A DNA stretch of 64,000 nucleotides, taken from NCBI RefSeq assembly GCF_001292625.1, contig NZ_LAJH01000021.1, positions 62,001 through 126,000 on the forward strand. Reading direction: 5' to 3'. Position 1 is the first letter of the stretch; each line of letters starts with the position of its first letter. Below are positions 51,322 to 59,807 of the stretch, piece by piece. The notes under the pieces were generated by a model, which was given only the letters and a program-made list of their open reading frames with translations, was not told the origin of the DNA and searched no databases. The stretch is from Shimia sp. SK013. GTDB taxonomy: Bacteria > Pseudomonadota > Alphaproteobacteria > Rhodobacterales > Rhodobacteraceae. The position numbers and the translations under genes were made by a program.

Positions 51322-53382
51322 GTGTCAAATGGCGCTCAGCTCATAGCTCTCCGCGCCACTAGAATGCCATCACAAACTAACAACAGCGTGTGTTTAGTTT
51401 TTGAATCCCTCCAACACTTACAGGCCAACTTTATTGAAGCTTGGCAAATGCTCTCTCACCCTGCGCTTGTGGAGAGAAGCTTGTTGACTAAACTGGATGG
51501 CTACTCCCAAATTGAGGCACCGGAAAAACTATCGATTCAAATTCCACAATACCCTCAACCGCGCATGCCATCAGACATGCATCGATCAATGTTGGATGTA
51601 TCCGAACTTCTGTTGCTAAACATTGATGACCAGAGTGAGGTCGAGAGAGAGTTTTTGGAAAGTTGTTATTGTGAGAGCGGCGTCCTTAATCAGCACTCCC
51701 TAATTACAAAACACATGCTTCTTTCAAGATATTCGTCACTATTTCCTGATGCGGATGGCGAGGTAGAGGCGCACCCGGTCGCCGGGAGAAAAAACCCAAA
51801 TAGGCTCACCCCAGAAATACTCACAGAGTCGGTCTCGAATAGGCCTATTGCCTTGGTTGGTGATGTCGGAGTTGGCAAGACTTCCTTCCTAAAACATTTG
51901 ATGTATGTGAGCGCATATAGGGAGTTTCAAAAAGCTATATACGTCTACATTGATCTTGGAAGAAAAGGTGTTTTCTACGAGGATCCGAAGAAAATGGTCC
52001 TAGATGCAATAGAAACCGCATTGAACGACCATCACAAAATTGATATTTTTAATTCTGATTTCGTAATGAGAGTGTATAAATCCGAAATTGTACGATTTGA
52101 CGACTCAATTTGGGGTCAGAAAAAGAAAACAAACTTTGAAAAATATCAGGACAAGCTGTTTGAGAGAATTGAGGAACTTCAGTCAAACAAATCTGAACAC
52201 ATCAAAAAGTCCCTCCAAGTTATTACTAAGGACCTCAAGCGGCAAGTGATCATTGCAATAGACAACGCGGACCAAAGGACCCTGGAGGTTCAACAAGAGG
52301 CATTTATTATTGCTCAAAACTTGGCATCCGAGTGGGAGGCCACCGTCTTCATTTCAGTCAGACCAAAGACATTCTATTACTCTCGAAGATCAGGTGCTCT
52401 GTCGGCGTACCCGCACAGAGTTTTCACTATTAGTCCACCTCGCGTAGATGAGGTGGTATCAAAACGTCTTAAGTTTGCTATTCGAATTGCTGAAGGAAAA
52501 GTGTCACTCCCGCGGTTGCAAGCGATTAATGTCCAACTGAGTGGAATCGCCTCATTGTTCTCGGTCATGCAAGATGCAGTAAACCGGAACACCGACATCC
52601 AGCTTTTTCTTGAGAACATTACAGGCGGAAATATTCGAGATCTGATCCAATTTATGGCAGGTTTTTTTGGGAATCCGAACGTGGACTTGCAGCAAATTGT
52701 TGAAGTGCTACAGCATGGAGAGGATTTCTATTTACCCATTCACGAGCTTTGGAAAGTGGCCTTAAAAGGTGACTCGCAATACTTCGATCCAGAGCGTGTA
52801 ATAGCGATGAATGTTTTTGATTTGAAGTCCAATCAGGCCTCGAATCACTTTATATGCCCAATGATCTTAGGGTATTTGAATGACTCTGGCACGCATCGCT
52901 CGAAGGAGGGCGAGGTGCTGACAGATAGTATCCTAGAAGAGCTTCGACTAAAGGGGTTCAACGAGGGTGCCATCTGGGAGTCCCTGAGGAATTTGACGAA
53001 TAAGAAGCTGATCGAGCCTCCCGAACGTGTCACCTTCGAAGAAGATCAGGACGAGGTTCTTGGCGAGAAACGATCTTCGTTTCGAATTACTACACTAGGC
53101 GCTTATCACTTGAGATATTGGATGGCGTCGTTTTCTTACCTTGATGCTATGTGTGTAGATACACCAATTACTGATGGAGGCTTTCGTCAAAGAATAGCCA
53201 ACAAGATTCGGTCGCACTCTCTACGGGATCGCCATGAGCGCGCGCTTCTTCTTAGGGAATACTTAACCGAGGTGTGGGATGTATCTGACCTCTCAACATC
53301 TTACTTTAATTGGAGAAACCTCTGCAAACAGTGTGACGATACTTTTCAAAAGGTAGCAAAGTCGCTTGCGCGTCGTGCCTAG
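51322..53382 (+). CDS. Large STAND-like P-loop ATPase of unknown function
   Basis: A 686-residue protein. Residues 1-160 are of unknown fold. The NTPase core follows: Walker A GDVGVGKT (180-187), Walker B VIIAIDNAD (309-317) and a sensor-like arginine in VFISVRPKTFYY (R347). From about 370, SPPRVDEVVSKRLKFAI begins a helical region, and a winged-helix-like segment (ILEELRLKGFNEGAIWESLR) lies near 530-560. It is cytoplasmic. The start is a GTG at 51322; an ATG 14 codons later is an alternative. A+T-rich codon use with frequent AGA and ATA differs from its neighbours and suggests transfer. ATPases of this build are common in phage defence, but this one is not a member I can name. Confidence 0.75.
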   Translation: MSNGAQLIALRATRMPSQTNNSVCLVFESLQHLQANFIEAWQMLSHPALVERSLLTKLDGYSQIEAPEKLSIQIPQYPQPRMPSDMHRSMLDVSELLLLNIDDQSEVEREFLESCYCESGVLNQHSLITKHMLLSRYSSLFPDADGEVEAHPVAGRKNPNRLTPEILTESVSNRPIALVGDVGVGKTSFLKHLMYVSAYREFQKAIYVYIDLGRKGVFYEDPKKMVLDAIETALNDHHKIDIFNSDFVMRVYKSEIVRFDDSIWGQKKKTNFEKYQDKLFERIEELQSNKSEHIKKSLQVITKDLKRQVIIAIDNADQRTLEVQQEAFIIAQNLASEWEATVFISVRPKTFYYSRRSGALSAYPHRVFTISPPRVDEVVSKRLKFAIRIAEGKVSLPRLQAINVQLSGIASLFSVMQDAVNRNTDIQLFLENITGGNIRDLIQFMAGFFGNPNVDLQQIVEVLQHGEDFYLPIHELWKVALKGDSQYFDPERVIAMNVFDLKSNQASNHFICPMILGYLNDSGTHRSKEGEVLTDSILEELRLKGFNEGAIWESLRNLTNKKLIEPPERVTFEEDQDEVLGEKRSSFRITTLGAYHLRYWMASFSYLDAMCVDTPITDGGFRQRIANKIRSHSLRDRHERALLLREYLTEVWDVSDLSTSYFNWRNLCKQCDDTFQKVAKSLARRA

Positions 53383-53803
53383 AAGTTTTTTAGGGGGGGG
53401 ATCTGGCCCATTACATCAATCCGTATGGAGCGGGTTGCCTTAGGATCGCTGTTGCGGCCCAATATCCCCCCTTGCGCCCACTTTTCATAGCACAATGACC
53501 ACCTCTGGGCGCCCAGGTCGCTTGTGCGGCGAAGGGCAACTTTCCGCCGGGCAGACCTTCAGCCGAACTGCAGCGAAAGTCGCTTTTTCACGTAAGCGTG
53601 TAGTTTGGCAAGGTCAGCTCTGGGCTGGAAGTGTGAATTTGCTGGGTAGGAGCCGTCCACAACGTGACGCACCAGCGAGCTGAAGTGCCCAAGGCTGCTA
53701 CTGTCCGAGTTCACAGCAAACTCGACAAAGCAATTTCACCTTGATAAGCCGCAGGTTCCTGCAAATTATTGCAACTTTATCCTAGAAAGGTGGTGAAAAC
53801 CAC
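53383..53803. other. Gene-free region between the ATPase gene and rpsU
   Basis: About 420 bases. It opens with a run of eight G residues (53393-53400). An imperfect inverted repeat joins GGGGGGATCTGGCC (53395-53408) to GGCCCAATATCCCCCC (53456-53471). The rest looks like decayed coding sequence. The last 60 bases should hold the rpsU promoter. Confidence 0.4.
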
Positions 53804-54010
53804 ATGCAGGTAAGTGTTCGTGACAACAATGTCGATCAAGCTCTTCGGGTGCTAAAAAAGAAGCTCCAGAAAGAAGGCGTTTTTCGTGAAATGAAGCTCA
53901 AGCAGCATTTCGAGAAACCGTCTGAAAAAAACGCGCGCCAGAAAGCTGAAGCTATCCGACGTGCCCGTAAGCTCGCACGCAAAAAATTGGAGCGCGAGGG
54001 AGCGATGTAA
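53804..54010 (+). CDS. rpsU: 30S ribosomal protein S21
   Basis: A 68-residue S21. [20 protein letters not shown], then a strongly basic C-terminal helix ([17 protein letters not shown]). It binds the small subunit near the anti-Shine-Dalgarno end of 16S rRNA. AGGTGG before the ATG is its ribosome site. It stands alone with its own terminator. Confidence 0.97.
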   Translation: MQVSVRDNNVDQALRVLKKKLQKEGVFREMKLKQHFEKPSEKNARQKAEAIRRARKLARKKLEREGAM

Positions 54011-54035
54011 TCGTTTCTTAGCTCTTTGAAAACAG

Positions 54036-54066
54036 AACCCCGTTGTCCGATGGCAACGGGGTTTTT
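54036..54066 (+). terminator. rpsU terminator
   Basis: AACCCCGTTG and CAACGGGGTT pair and are followed by a T-run, 25 bases after rpsU. Confidence 0.93.
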
Positions 54067-54146
54067 CGTATCAAATGAGTTTGCCGTCATTGGGAAACCC
54101 AAAATGTCAGCCCCGCCAAACGGGCCATTCACTGCATTCCGAAGCC

Positions 54147-54176
54147 AATGACCGCTTCGGGCTGACAGCGGTCGTT
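54147..54176. repeat. Intergenic inverted repeat
   Basis: AATGACCGCT (54147-54156) and AGCGGTCGTT (54167-54176), one mismatch, in the 274-base gap between rpsU and tdh. It resembles short dispersed intergenic elements of alphaproteobacteria, from memory. No gene was seen in this gap. Confidence 0.4.
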
Positions 54177-54340
54177 AGACACGGTTTGTGCATTGACCGC
54201 TCTGGACAGGCTTTGTCCCTGAGATTCTGCAAACGGTTGTGGGCTCGACTGTGCGGGACAGTCCCAATTCGTCTGCCAAAAAGCGACAACATCAACGCTT
54301 GGCGCGGGCCAAAGTCGCGATCACCCATTGGCTCCGTACC

Positions 54341-55393
54341 TCAGATCCCGGTCCAGTCCAGCACCACTTTGCCCGATTTTCCTGATTTCATAGCAGCAAA
54401 ACCTGCTTTGAAATCGCCCAGAGCCAACTGGTGGGTGATGACACGGCTCACGTCCAATCCGTTCTGCAGCATGGCGATCATCTTGTACCAGGTCTCAAAC
54501 ATCTCGCGGCCATAGACGCCTTTGATGGTGATTGCCTTGAACACGATGCGCGACCAATCCACGGGCGATTTTCCCGGCGGAATGCCCAGCAAAGCGATCT
54601 TTCCGCCCATCACCAGCGCGTCGACCATCTGGTCCAGGGCTTGCTGGCTGCCGCTCATCTCAAGCCCGACGTCAAAGCCTTGCTTCAAATCCAGCTCGTG
54701 CATCACATCGTTCAGGTCTTCTTGCGCTACATTCACCGTGCGCGCATTCGGCACCACATGACGGCTCAGCGCCAATCGATCCGGGTTGATGTCCGTGATC
54801 ACCACATGCCGTGCGCCTGCGTGTTTGGCGATGGCAGCTGCCATAATGCCAATTGGCCCCGCACCTGTGATCAACACATCTTCGCCCAACAAGTCAAAGC
54901 TAAGCGCGGTGTGCACCGCGTTGCCCAGCGGGTCCAGAATGGCGCCGATCTCATCAGGAATGTCGTCGGGCAGGGGCACCACGTTGAACGCCGGCAGGCG
55001 CAGGTATTGCGCAAATGCCCCCTGAATATTCACGCCAATGCCGCGCGTGCCGGGATCAAGGTGAAACTTGCCTGCGCGCGACTGACGGCTTTCGTGACCA
55101 ATCACATGGCCTTCGCCGCTGCACCGCTGGCCAATCGACAACCCGTCGACATTGCGGCCCATTTCAACAATCTCTCCAGCAAACTCGTGGCCGGTGATCA
55201 TCGGTACCGGCACCGTTGCGCTGGCCCAATCGTCCCAGTTCCAGATGTGAATATCCGTGCCACAAATGCCGGTCTTGTTGATCTTGATAAGCACCTCATC
55301 CGGTCCGATTTCGGGCACCGGTGCCTGCACCATCCAAAGCCCTTCTTCGGGTTTGGACTTTTCCAGCGCGGTCATTGTGTTTGGTTTATTCAT
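54341..55393 (-). CDS. tdh: L-threonine 3-dehydrogenase
   Basis: A 350-residue zinc alcohol-dehydrogenase-type enzyme. The catalytic zinc site is [11 protein letters not shown] (C44) and GHE (H69, E70); the NAD site is [15 protein letters not shown]. It oxidises threonine to 2-amino-3-ketobutyrate, which Kbl cleaves to glycine and acetyl-CoA. The four structural-zinc cysteines of E. coli Tdh are all replaced here: the lobe reads [20 protein letters not shown]. Its ATG overlaps the kbl stop (ATGA). Confidence 0.92.
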   Translation of the reverse strand: MNKPNTMTALEKSKPEEGLWMVQAPVPEIGPDEVLIKINKTGICGTDIHIWNWDDWASATVPVPMITGHEFAGEIVEMGRNVDGLSIGQRCSGEGHVIGHESRQSRAGKFHLDPGTRGIGVNIQGAFAQYLRLPAFNVVPLPDDIPDEIGAILDPLGNAVHTALSFDLLGEDVLITGAGPIGIMAAAIAKHAGARHVVITDINPDRLALSRHVVPNARTVNVAQEDLNDVMHELDLKQGFDVGLEMSGSQQALDQMVDALVMGGKIALLGIPPGKSPVDWSRIVFKAITIKGVYGREMFETWYKMIAMLQNGLDVSRVITHQLALGDFKAGFAAMKSGKSGKVVLDWTGI

Positions 55394-56577
55394 TGGATGA
55401 TTCCCAACTCTTTGCCCACCTTGCCAAAGGCAGCCAGTGCGCGATCCAACTCGTCCTTGGTCAACGCCGCGTTCATCTGGGTGCGAATGCGGGCTTTTCC
55501 GCGCGGCACCACCGGAAAGAAGAAACCGCTCACATAAACGCCTTCGTCAAACAGCTTGGACGCCATGTCCTGCGCCAACTGCGCTTCGCCCAACATCACC
55601 GGAATGATCGGATGCTCACCGGGTAAAATGTCAAAGCCCAGCGTTTCCAAACCGGACCGCCAATACCGCGCATTTTCTCGCAACTGCGCGCGGTCTTCAG
55701 CCCCGTTTTCAACCAACCGGATCGCCTCGATACCGGCGGCCACAATGCTTGGCGGCAGCGAGTTGGAGAACAAATAGGGCCGCGCCCGCTGCCGCAACAA
55801 ATCAATCACTGGCTGCGGCCCCGCGATATAACCGCCGATGGCTCCTCCAAGTGCTTTGCCCAATGTTCCCGTCAGGATGTCCACATCAACGTCGAAATGA
55901 TCTGGCGTGCCCGCGCCGTTTGGCCCCATGAAGCCCGTCGCGTGACAGTCATCCACCATGACCACCGCACCGTATTGCTTCGCCAACCGCGTGATCTCGG
56001 GCAGATTGGCAAGATAGCCGTCCATGCTGAACACGCCGTCGGTCGCGATCATGATATGCCGTGCGCCTTCGTTGCGCGCATGTTTCAGCATCTCTTCCAG
56101 ATCATTCATGTCGTTGTTGGCATAGCGATAGCGTTTGGCTTTGCAGAGCCGAATGCCGTCAATAATCGACGCGTGGTTCAGGCTGTCGGACACAATTGCA
56201 TCTTCCGGCCCCAGCAGCGGTTCAAACAGCCCGCCGTTGGCGTCAAAACAGGCGGCAAACAGGATCGAGTCGTCTTTGCCTAAAAAATTCGCCAGCTTTT
56301 GTTCCAGCTCGCGGTGGATGTCCTGCGTGCCGCAAATGAACCGCACCGACGCCATACCGAACCCACGCGGATCCATCGCGCCTTTGGCGGCCTCGATCAG
56401 TGCCGGATTGTCCGCCAGCCCAAGATAGTTGTTGGCACAAAGGTTGATGACATCCGCGTCGCCCACCTGAATCTCGCCGCCCTGAGGCGAGGTGATCATT
56501 CGCTCACGTTTCATCAGCCCTTCGGCTTCGATGGTTTTCAGCGTGTCACGAATGTCGTTCAAGAAAGCGTCTGACAT
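55390..56577 (-). CDS. kbl: 2-amino-3-ketobutyrate CoA ligase (glycine C-acetyltransferase)
   Basis: A 395-residue PLP enzyme of the alpha-oxoamine synthase family. Blocks are [30 protein letters not shown] and the PLP lysine in [15 protein letters not shown]. It splits 2-amino-3-ketobutyrate with CoA into glycine and acetyl-CoA, completing threonine breakdown with Tdh. The ATG at 56577 has GGAG six bases upstream and gives the family length (398 in E. coli). Two CGGA-N6-TCCG sites lie 38 and 74 bases upstream. Confidence 0.95.
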   Translation of the reverse strand: MSDAFLNDIRDTLKTIEAEGLMKRERMITSPQGGEIQVGDADVINLCANNYLGLADNPALIEAAKGAMDPRGFGMASVRFICGTQDIHRELEQKLANFLGKDDSILFAACFDANGGLFEPLLGPEDAIVSDSLNHASIIDGIRLCKAKRYRYANNDMNDLEEMLKHARNEGARHIMIATDGVFSMDGYLANLPEITRLAKQYGAVVMVDDCHATGFMGPNGAGTPDHFDVDVDILTGTLGKALGGAIGGYIAGPQPVIDLLRQRARPYLFSNSLPPSIVAAGIEAIRLVENGAEDRAQLRENARYWRSGLETLGFDILPGEHPIIPVMLGEAQLAQDMASKLFDEGVYVSGFFFPVVPRGKARIRTQMNAALTKDELDRALAAFGKVGKELGIIQ

Positions 56578-56614
56578 GGGAGTCTCCATAATGATGGAAT
56601 GATGTCTATCATAA

Positions 56615-56628
56615 CGGATTTACATCCG
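56615..56628. promoter_or_regulatory. Candidate operator upstream of kbl, copy 1
   Basis: CGGA-N6-TCCG inside the longer palindrome ACGGAT-TTAC-ATCCGT (56614-56629). Probably bound by the XRE-cupin regulator encoded just upstream (inference). Confidence 0.5.
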
Positions 56629-56650
56629 TGAAGAGGGAAATTCAAGATAG

Positions 56651-56664
56651 CGGACAAAAATCCG
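56651..56664. promoter_or_regulatory. Candidate operator upstream of kbl, copy 2
   Basis: CGGA-CAAAAA-TCCG, 36 bases from copy 1, with the same six-base spacer length. Confidence 0.5.
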
Positions 56665-56759
56665 TAATTGCGAAATGGCTGACCAGCAGCGTACCACAAA
56701 CTAAATCGGGAATCGTCACAGACGACAGTCCGCGCAGGCGCAGCCCAATGGATGTCTTC

Positions 56760-57317
56760 TCAGGCGTTCTTCACAATCAAAAACACCCGCGCGGGCTTTG
56801 TCGCCTCGATTGCATGCGCCACATCCGCCGCATATCGCGCTGTGTCACCCTGCGCCAAATCATTGCATGCCGACCCACTTGTGACACGCACGTCCCCTTC
56901 AAGCACGGTCAGCTGTTCCGTCGCCCCACGCGCATGTGGCTGGCTTTTCAAACTGCCGCCCGCTTCAAAGGAAATGTCGTAGACCTCATGCCCGCCAGCC
57001 TCTTCGGGCGGCGACAAAATCCGGATCAAACAGCCCTGACCCATATTGTCAAAACTCGGCACATCGCTGGCGCGCAGAACGTCGACCTTGTCGCCCGCAT
57101 CCGCATCCAGCAGCCCTGCAAAATCCACCTGCAACGCCCGCGTCAGGTTCCACAGCGTCGCAATTGTCGGACTGCTTTCGCCGCGCTCAATCTGGCTGAC
57201 CATTGATTTGCTGACACCGGACAGCTTGGCCACCGCATCAAGCGACAACCCCTGACTGCGGCGCGCCTCGCGCAATCGCGCGGGCAAAAGATCAAGTATC
57301 GGCAAGTCGTTATCCAT
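56760..57317 (-). CDS. XRE-family regulator with C-terminal cupin
   Basis: A 185-residue regulator. The helix-turn-helix is at about 14-68 (LREARRSQGLSLDAVAKLSG, VSKSMVSQIERGESSPTIAT). A cupin sensor fills about 105-185 (SQPHARGATEQLTVLEGDVR). Members control amino-acid and amine catabolism. It lies upstream of kbl-tdh on the same strand and probably controls them through the paired CGGA-N6-TCCG sites. The ATG at 57317 is used; 44 upstream in-frame codons are not family-like. Divergent from the thiolase. Confidence 0.85.
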   Translation of the reverse strand: MDNDLPILDLLPARLREARRSQGLSLDAVAKLSGVSKSMVSQIERGESSPTIATLWNLTRALQVDFAGLLDADAGDKVDVLRASDVPSFDNMGQGCLIRILSPPEEAGGHEVYDISFEAGGSLKSQPHARGATEQLTVLEGDVRVTSGSACNDLAQGDTARYAADVAHAIEATKPARVFLIVKNA

Positions 57318-57452
57318 CTCTCTGAAATGCTTTGAACGCGACCCCTTTGTCAATCGTGCGCCCGTAAGAATACCGTGACGCGCCGTTTCTGCTGACTCCG
57401 TGATGCTGCACCTGCATAGTGCCGCCAACACGGTTTCATAGGAGGACACCCC

Positions 57453-58628
57453 ATGTCAGACATCGTCATTCTGGGCGGCGCACGCACCGCCATCGGCACA
57501 TTCGGCGGCGCACTTGCCAACACAGCCCCCATCGATCTTGGCGCAACTGTCGCCAAAGCCGCGATGGAAAGCGCAGGCGTTGAAGGCGGCCAGATCGGTC
57601 AGGTGGTCTATGGTCACGTCATCAATACCGAACCCCGCGACATGTACCTCTCACGCGTCGCCGCGATGCAGGCCGGCATCCCCGACACGACGCCCGCGAT
57701 GAACGTGAACCGCCTCTGCGGATCCGGCGCGCAAGCCATCGTGTCCGCCACGCAATCCCTGATGCTGGGCGACGCGGATTTCGCTCTGGCTGGTGGCGCC
57801 GAAAACATGTCCCGCTCGCCCTACATCATGCAGTCCCAGCGCTGGGGTCAGAAAATGGGCGATGTCAAAACGCTCGACATGATGCTTGGCGCGTTGAACT
57901 GCCCGTTTGGCACAGGCCACATGGGTGTGACGGCAGAAAACGTTGCGGATGAGCACGACGTGACCCGCGCCGATATGGACGCCTTCGCGCTTGCCAGCCA
58001 AGAACGTGCTGCCGCAGCGATTGAAGCGGGTTATTTCGATGACCAGATCGTGCCAATCGACGTCAAAGTGCGCCGCGACATGGTGCCTTTTGCACGCGAC
58101 GAGCACCCAACGGCTTCGACTATGGAATCCTTGGGCAAACTGCGGGCGGTCTTCAAGAAAGACGGCCGCGTTACTGCTGGCAACGCATCCGGCATCAATG
58201 ACGGCGCGGGCGCCATCGTTCTGGCGCGTGCTGAAGCTGCCGAAAAGGCGGGCCTGACACCAAAGTTCCGCGTTCTGGGTTACGCCCACGCAGGCGTGCG
58301 TCCCGAGGTCATGGGCATCGGTCCTGTGCCTGCCGTTGAAAACCTGCTCGCCAAAACCGGTCTGTCGATCACCGATTTTGACGTGATCGAATCCAACGAA
58401 GCCTTCGCTGCGCAAGCGATTGCCGTGAACAAAGGCCTCGGCCTTGATCCTGCCAAAGTGAACCCGAACGGAGGCGCGATTGCCTTGGGCCACCCGGTGG
58501 GCGCAACCGGCGCCATCATCACCGTAAAAGCGATGTATGAACTGGACCGCACAGGCGGCTCCAAGGGCCTCATCACCATGTGCATCGGTGGCGGTCAGGG
58601 CATCGCCATCGCGATTGAACGTATCTAA
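57453..58628 (+). CDS. Acetyl-CoA acetyltransferase (thiolase)
   Basis: A 391-residue thiolase. The catalytic residues are visible: C89 in VNRLCGSG, the NEAFAAQ motif, H347 in AIALGHPVG and C377 in MCIGGGQG. It condenses two acetyl-CoA, or cleaves beta-ketoacyl-CoA; the BktB/PhaA/AtoB subtypes cannot be told apart by eye. AGGAGG lies ten bases before the ATG. It faces the kbl-tdh regulator, and acetyl-CoA links the two pathways. Confidence 0.92.
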   Translation: MSDIVILGGARTAIGTFGGALANTAPIDLGATVAKAAMESAGVEGGQIGQVVYGHVINTEPRDMYLSRVAAMQAGIPDTTPAMNVNRLCGSGAQAIVSATQSLMLGDADFALAGGAENMSRSPYIMQSQRWGQKMGDVKTLDMMLGALNCPFGTGHMGVTAENVADEHDVTRADMDAFALASQERAAAAIEAGYFDDQIVPIDVKVRRDMVPFARDEHPTASTMESLGKLRAVFKKDGRVTAGNASGINDGAGAIVLARAEAAEKAGLTPKFRVLGYAHAGVRPEVMGIGPVPAVENLLAKTGLSITDFDVIESNEAFAAQAIAVNKGLGLDPAKVNPNGGAIALGHPVGATGAIITVKAMYELDRTGGSKGLITMCIGGGQGIAIAIERI

Positions 58629-58634
58629 AACGCA

Positions 58635-58663
58635 AAACGGCGCGGAGCCCCTCCGCGCCGTTT
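58635..58663. terminator. Bidirectional terminator, thiolase and sugar operon
   Basis: AAACGGCGCGGAG-CCC-CTCCGCGCCGTTT: a perfect 13-base stem with a three-base loop between the converging thiolase and Gfo/Idh/MocA genes. T residues follow in both directions. Confidence 0.9.
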
Positions 58664-58682
58664 CTGCCCGCGTGTCGCGACC

Positions 58683-59807
58683 TCAGGAGGTCAGATCACA
58701 CCACGCGGCATTCTCTTTTCTGGACCGCTGGCAAGCATCAATAAACGCCATGCCCGCCACTGCCTCGGCAATCCCCGGAACAGTCTCTGATACAGCGGTT
58801 TTGCCGTCCAATAGGTGGTCCGCCACTTCGCGATACAGCGTGCCAAACGCTTCCAAATAGCCTTCGGGATGGCCCGCCGGAATGCGCGACACATCCTCAG
58901 CTGCCGACATCGCACCAGCCCCGCCACGTGTCAGCCGACGCTCGGCTTCACCCATCGGGGTATAGATCAGCTCGTTGGGATTCTCCTGCGCCCAAAACAG
59001 CCCGCCTTTGTCGCCATGAATGCGCAATTTGAGGCCGTTTTCGGTTCCCGTGGCCACTTGGCTGGCAAAGATCGACCCCCGCGCGCCAGAGCCAAACCGC
59101 AGCAGGATATTGGCGTTGTCGTCCACTTCGCGCCCGTCGACGAAACTCTGCAAATCCGCCGCCAAATGGCTGGCGGTTTCGCCTGCCACAAAGCACGCAA
59201 GATTATAGGCATGCGTGCCGATGTCGCCAATCGCACCTGCACCACCCGTGCGCGCCGGATCGGTGCGCCACGCGGCTTGCACGTTGTCGGGGTCTGCAGG
59301 GCGGCTCAGCCAATCCTGCAAGTACTCCGCATGGATCAACCGGATGTTGCCTAACATGCCTTCGCGCACCATTTGCCGTGCTTGGCGCACCATCGGACTG
59401 CCGGTGTAGTTATGCGTCAGGAAAAACTGCGCAACATAGCCTTCGCAATCCGCGGCGAACGCCTGCGCCGTGGCCAGATCCGTGGTCAGCGGCTTGTCGC
59501 AGATCACATTGATGCCAGCTTCAAGAAAGGCCCGCGCAACCGGAATATGCATATGGTTTGGCGTCACAATCGACACCGCATCAATCCCGTCCTCCCGCGC
59601 TGCCTCGGCCACTGCCATTTCGGTGTACGACCCATAGCTTCGCGCCAAACCGATGGCTTCGGCAGATCGTGCCGCTTTGTCAGGCGTAGACGACAGATTG
59701 CCGGCAACCAGCTCCCACCGGTCATCCAGCCGCGCAGCCATGCGGTGCACGCCGCCAATAAACGCGCCCTCACCACCGCCAACCATGCCAAGTTTCAAGC
59801 GTCGCAT
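58683..59807 (-). CDS. Gfo/Idh/MocA family oxidoreductase, copy A
   Basis: A 374-residue NAD(P)-dependent sugar dehydrogenase. Rossmann motif near the N-terminus LGMVGGGEGAFIGGVHR, the family block INVICDKPLTTDLATAQAFA, and the substrate-binding part TGGAGAIGDIGTHAYNLACF with the catalytic D/H pair. The substrate is unknown; inositols, keto-sugars and amino sugars are typical. Its ATG overlaps the isomerase stop (TAATG). Last gene of the operon. Confidence 0.88.
   Translation of the reverse strand: MRRLKLGMVGGGEGAFIGGVHRMAARLDDRWELVAGNLSSTPDKAARSAEAIGLARSYGSYTEMAVAEAAREDGIDAVSIVTPNHMHIPVARAFLEAGINVICDKPLTTDLATAQAFAADCEGYVAQFFLTHNYTGSPMVRQARQMVREGMLGNIRLIHAEYLQDWLSRPADPDNVQAAWRTDPARTGGAGAIGDIGTHAYNLACFVAGETASHLAADLQSFVDGREVDDNANILLRFGSGARGSIFASQVATGTENGLKLRIHGDKGGLFWAQENPNELIYTPMGEAERRLTRGGAGAMSAAEDVSRIPAGHPEGYLEAFGTLYREVADHLLDGKTAVSETVPGIAEAVAGMAFIDACQRSRKENAAWCDLTS

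Noticed and set aside
53495-53683. 62-codon frame between the ATPase gene and rpsU
   Set aside because: Arg/Ser-rich chance frame with no ribosome site and no recognisable domain.
54431-55537. 368-codon open frame antisense to tdh
   Set aside because: His/Gln/Arg-rich mirror of a clear tdh gene; no ribosome site or domain.
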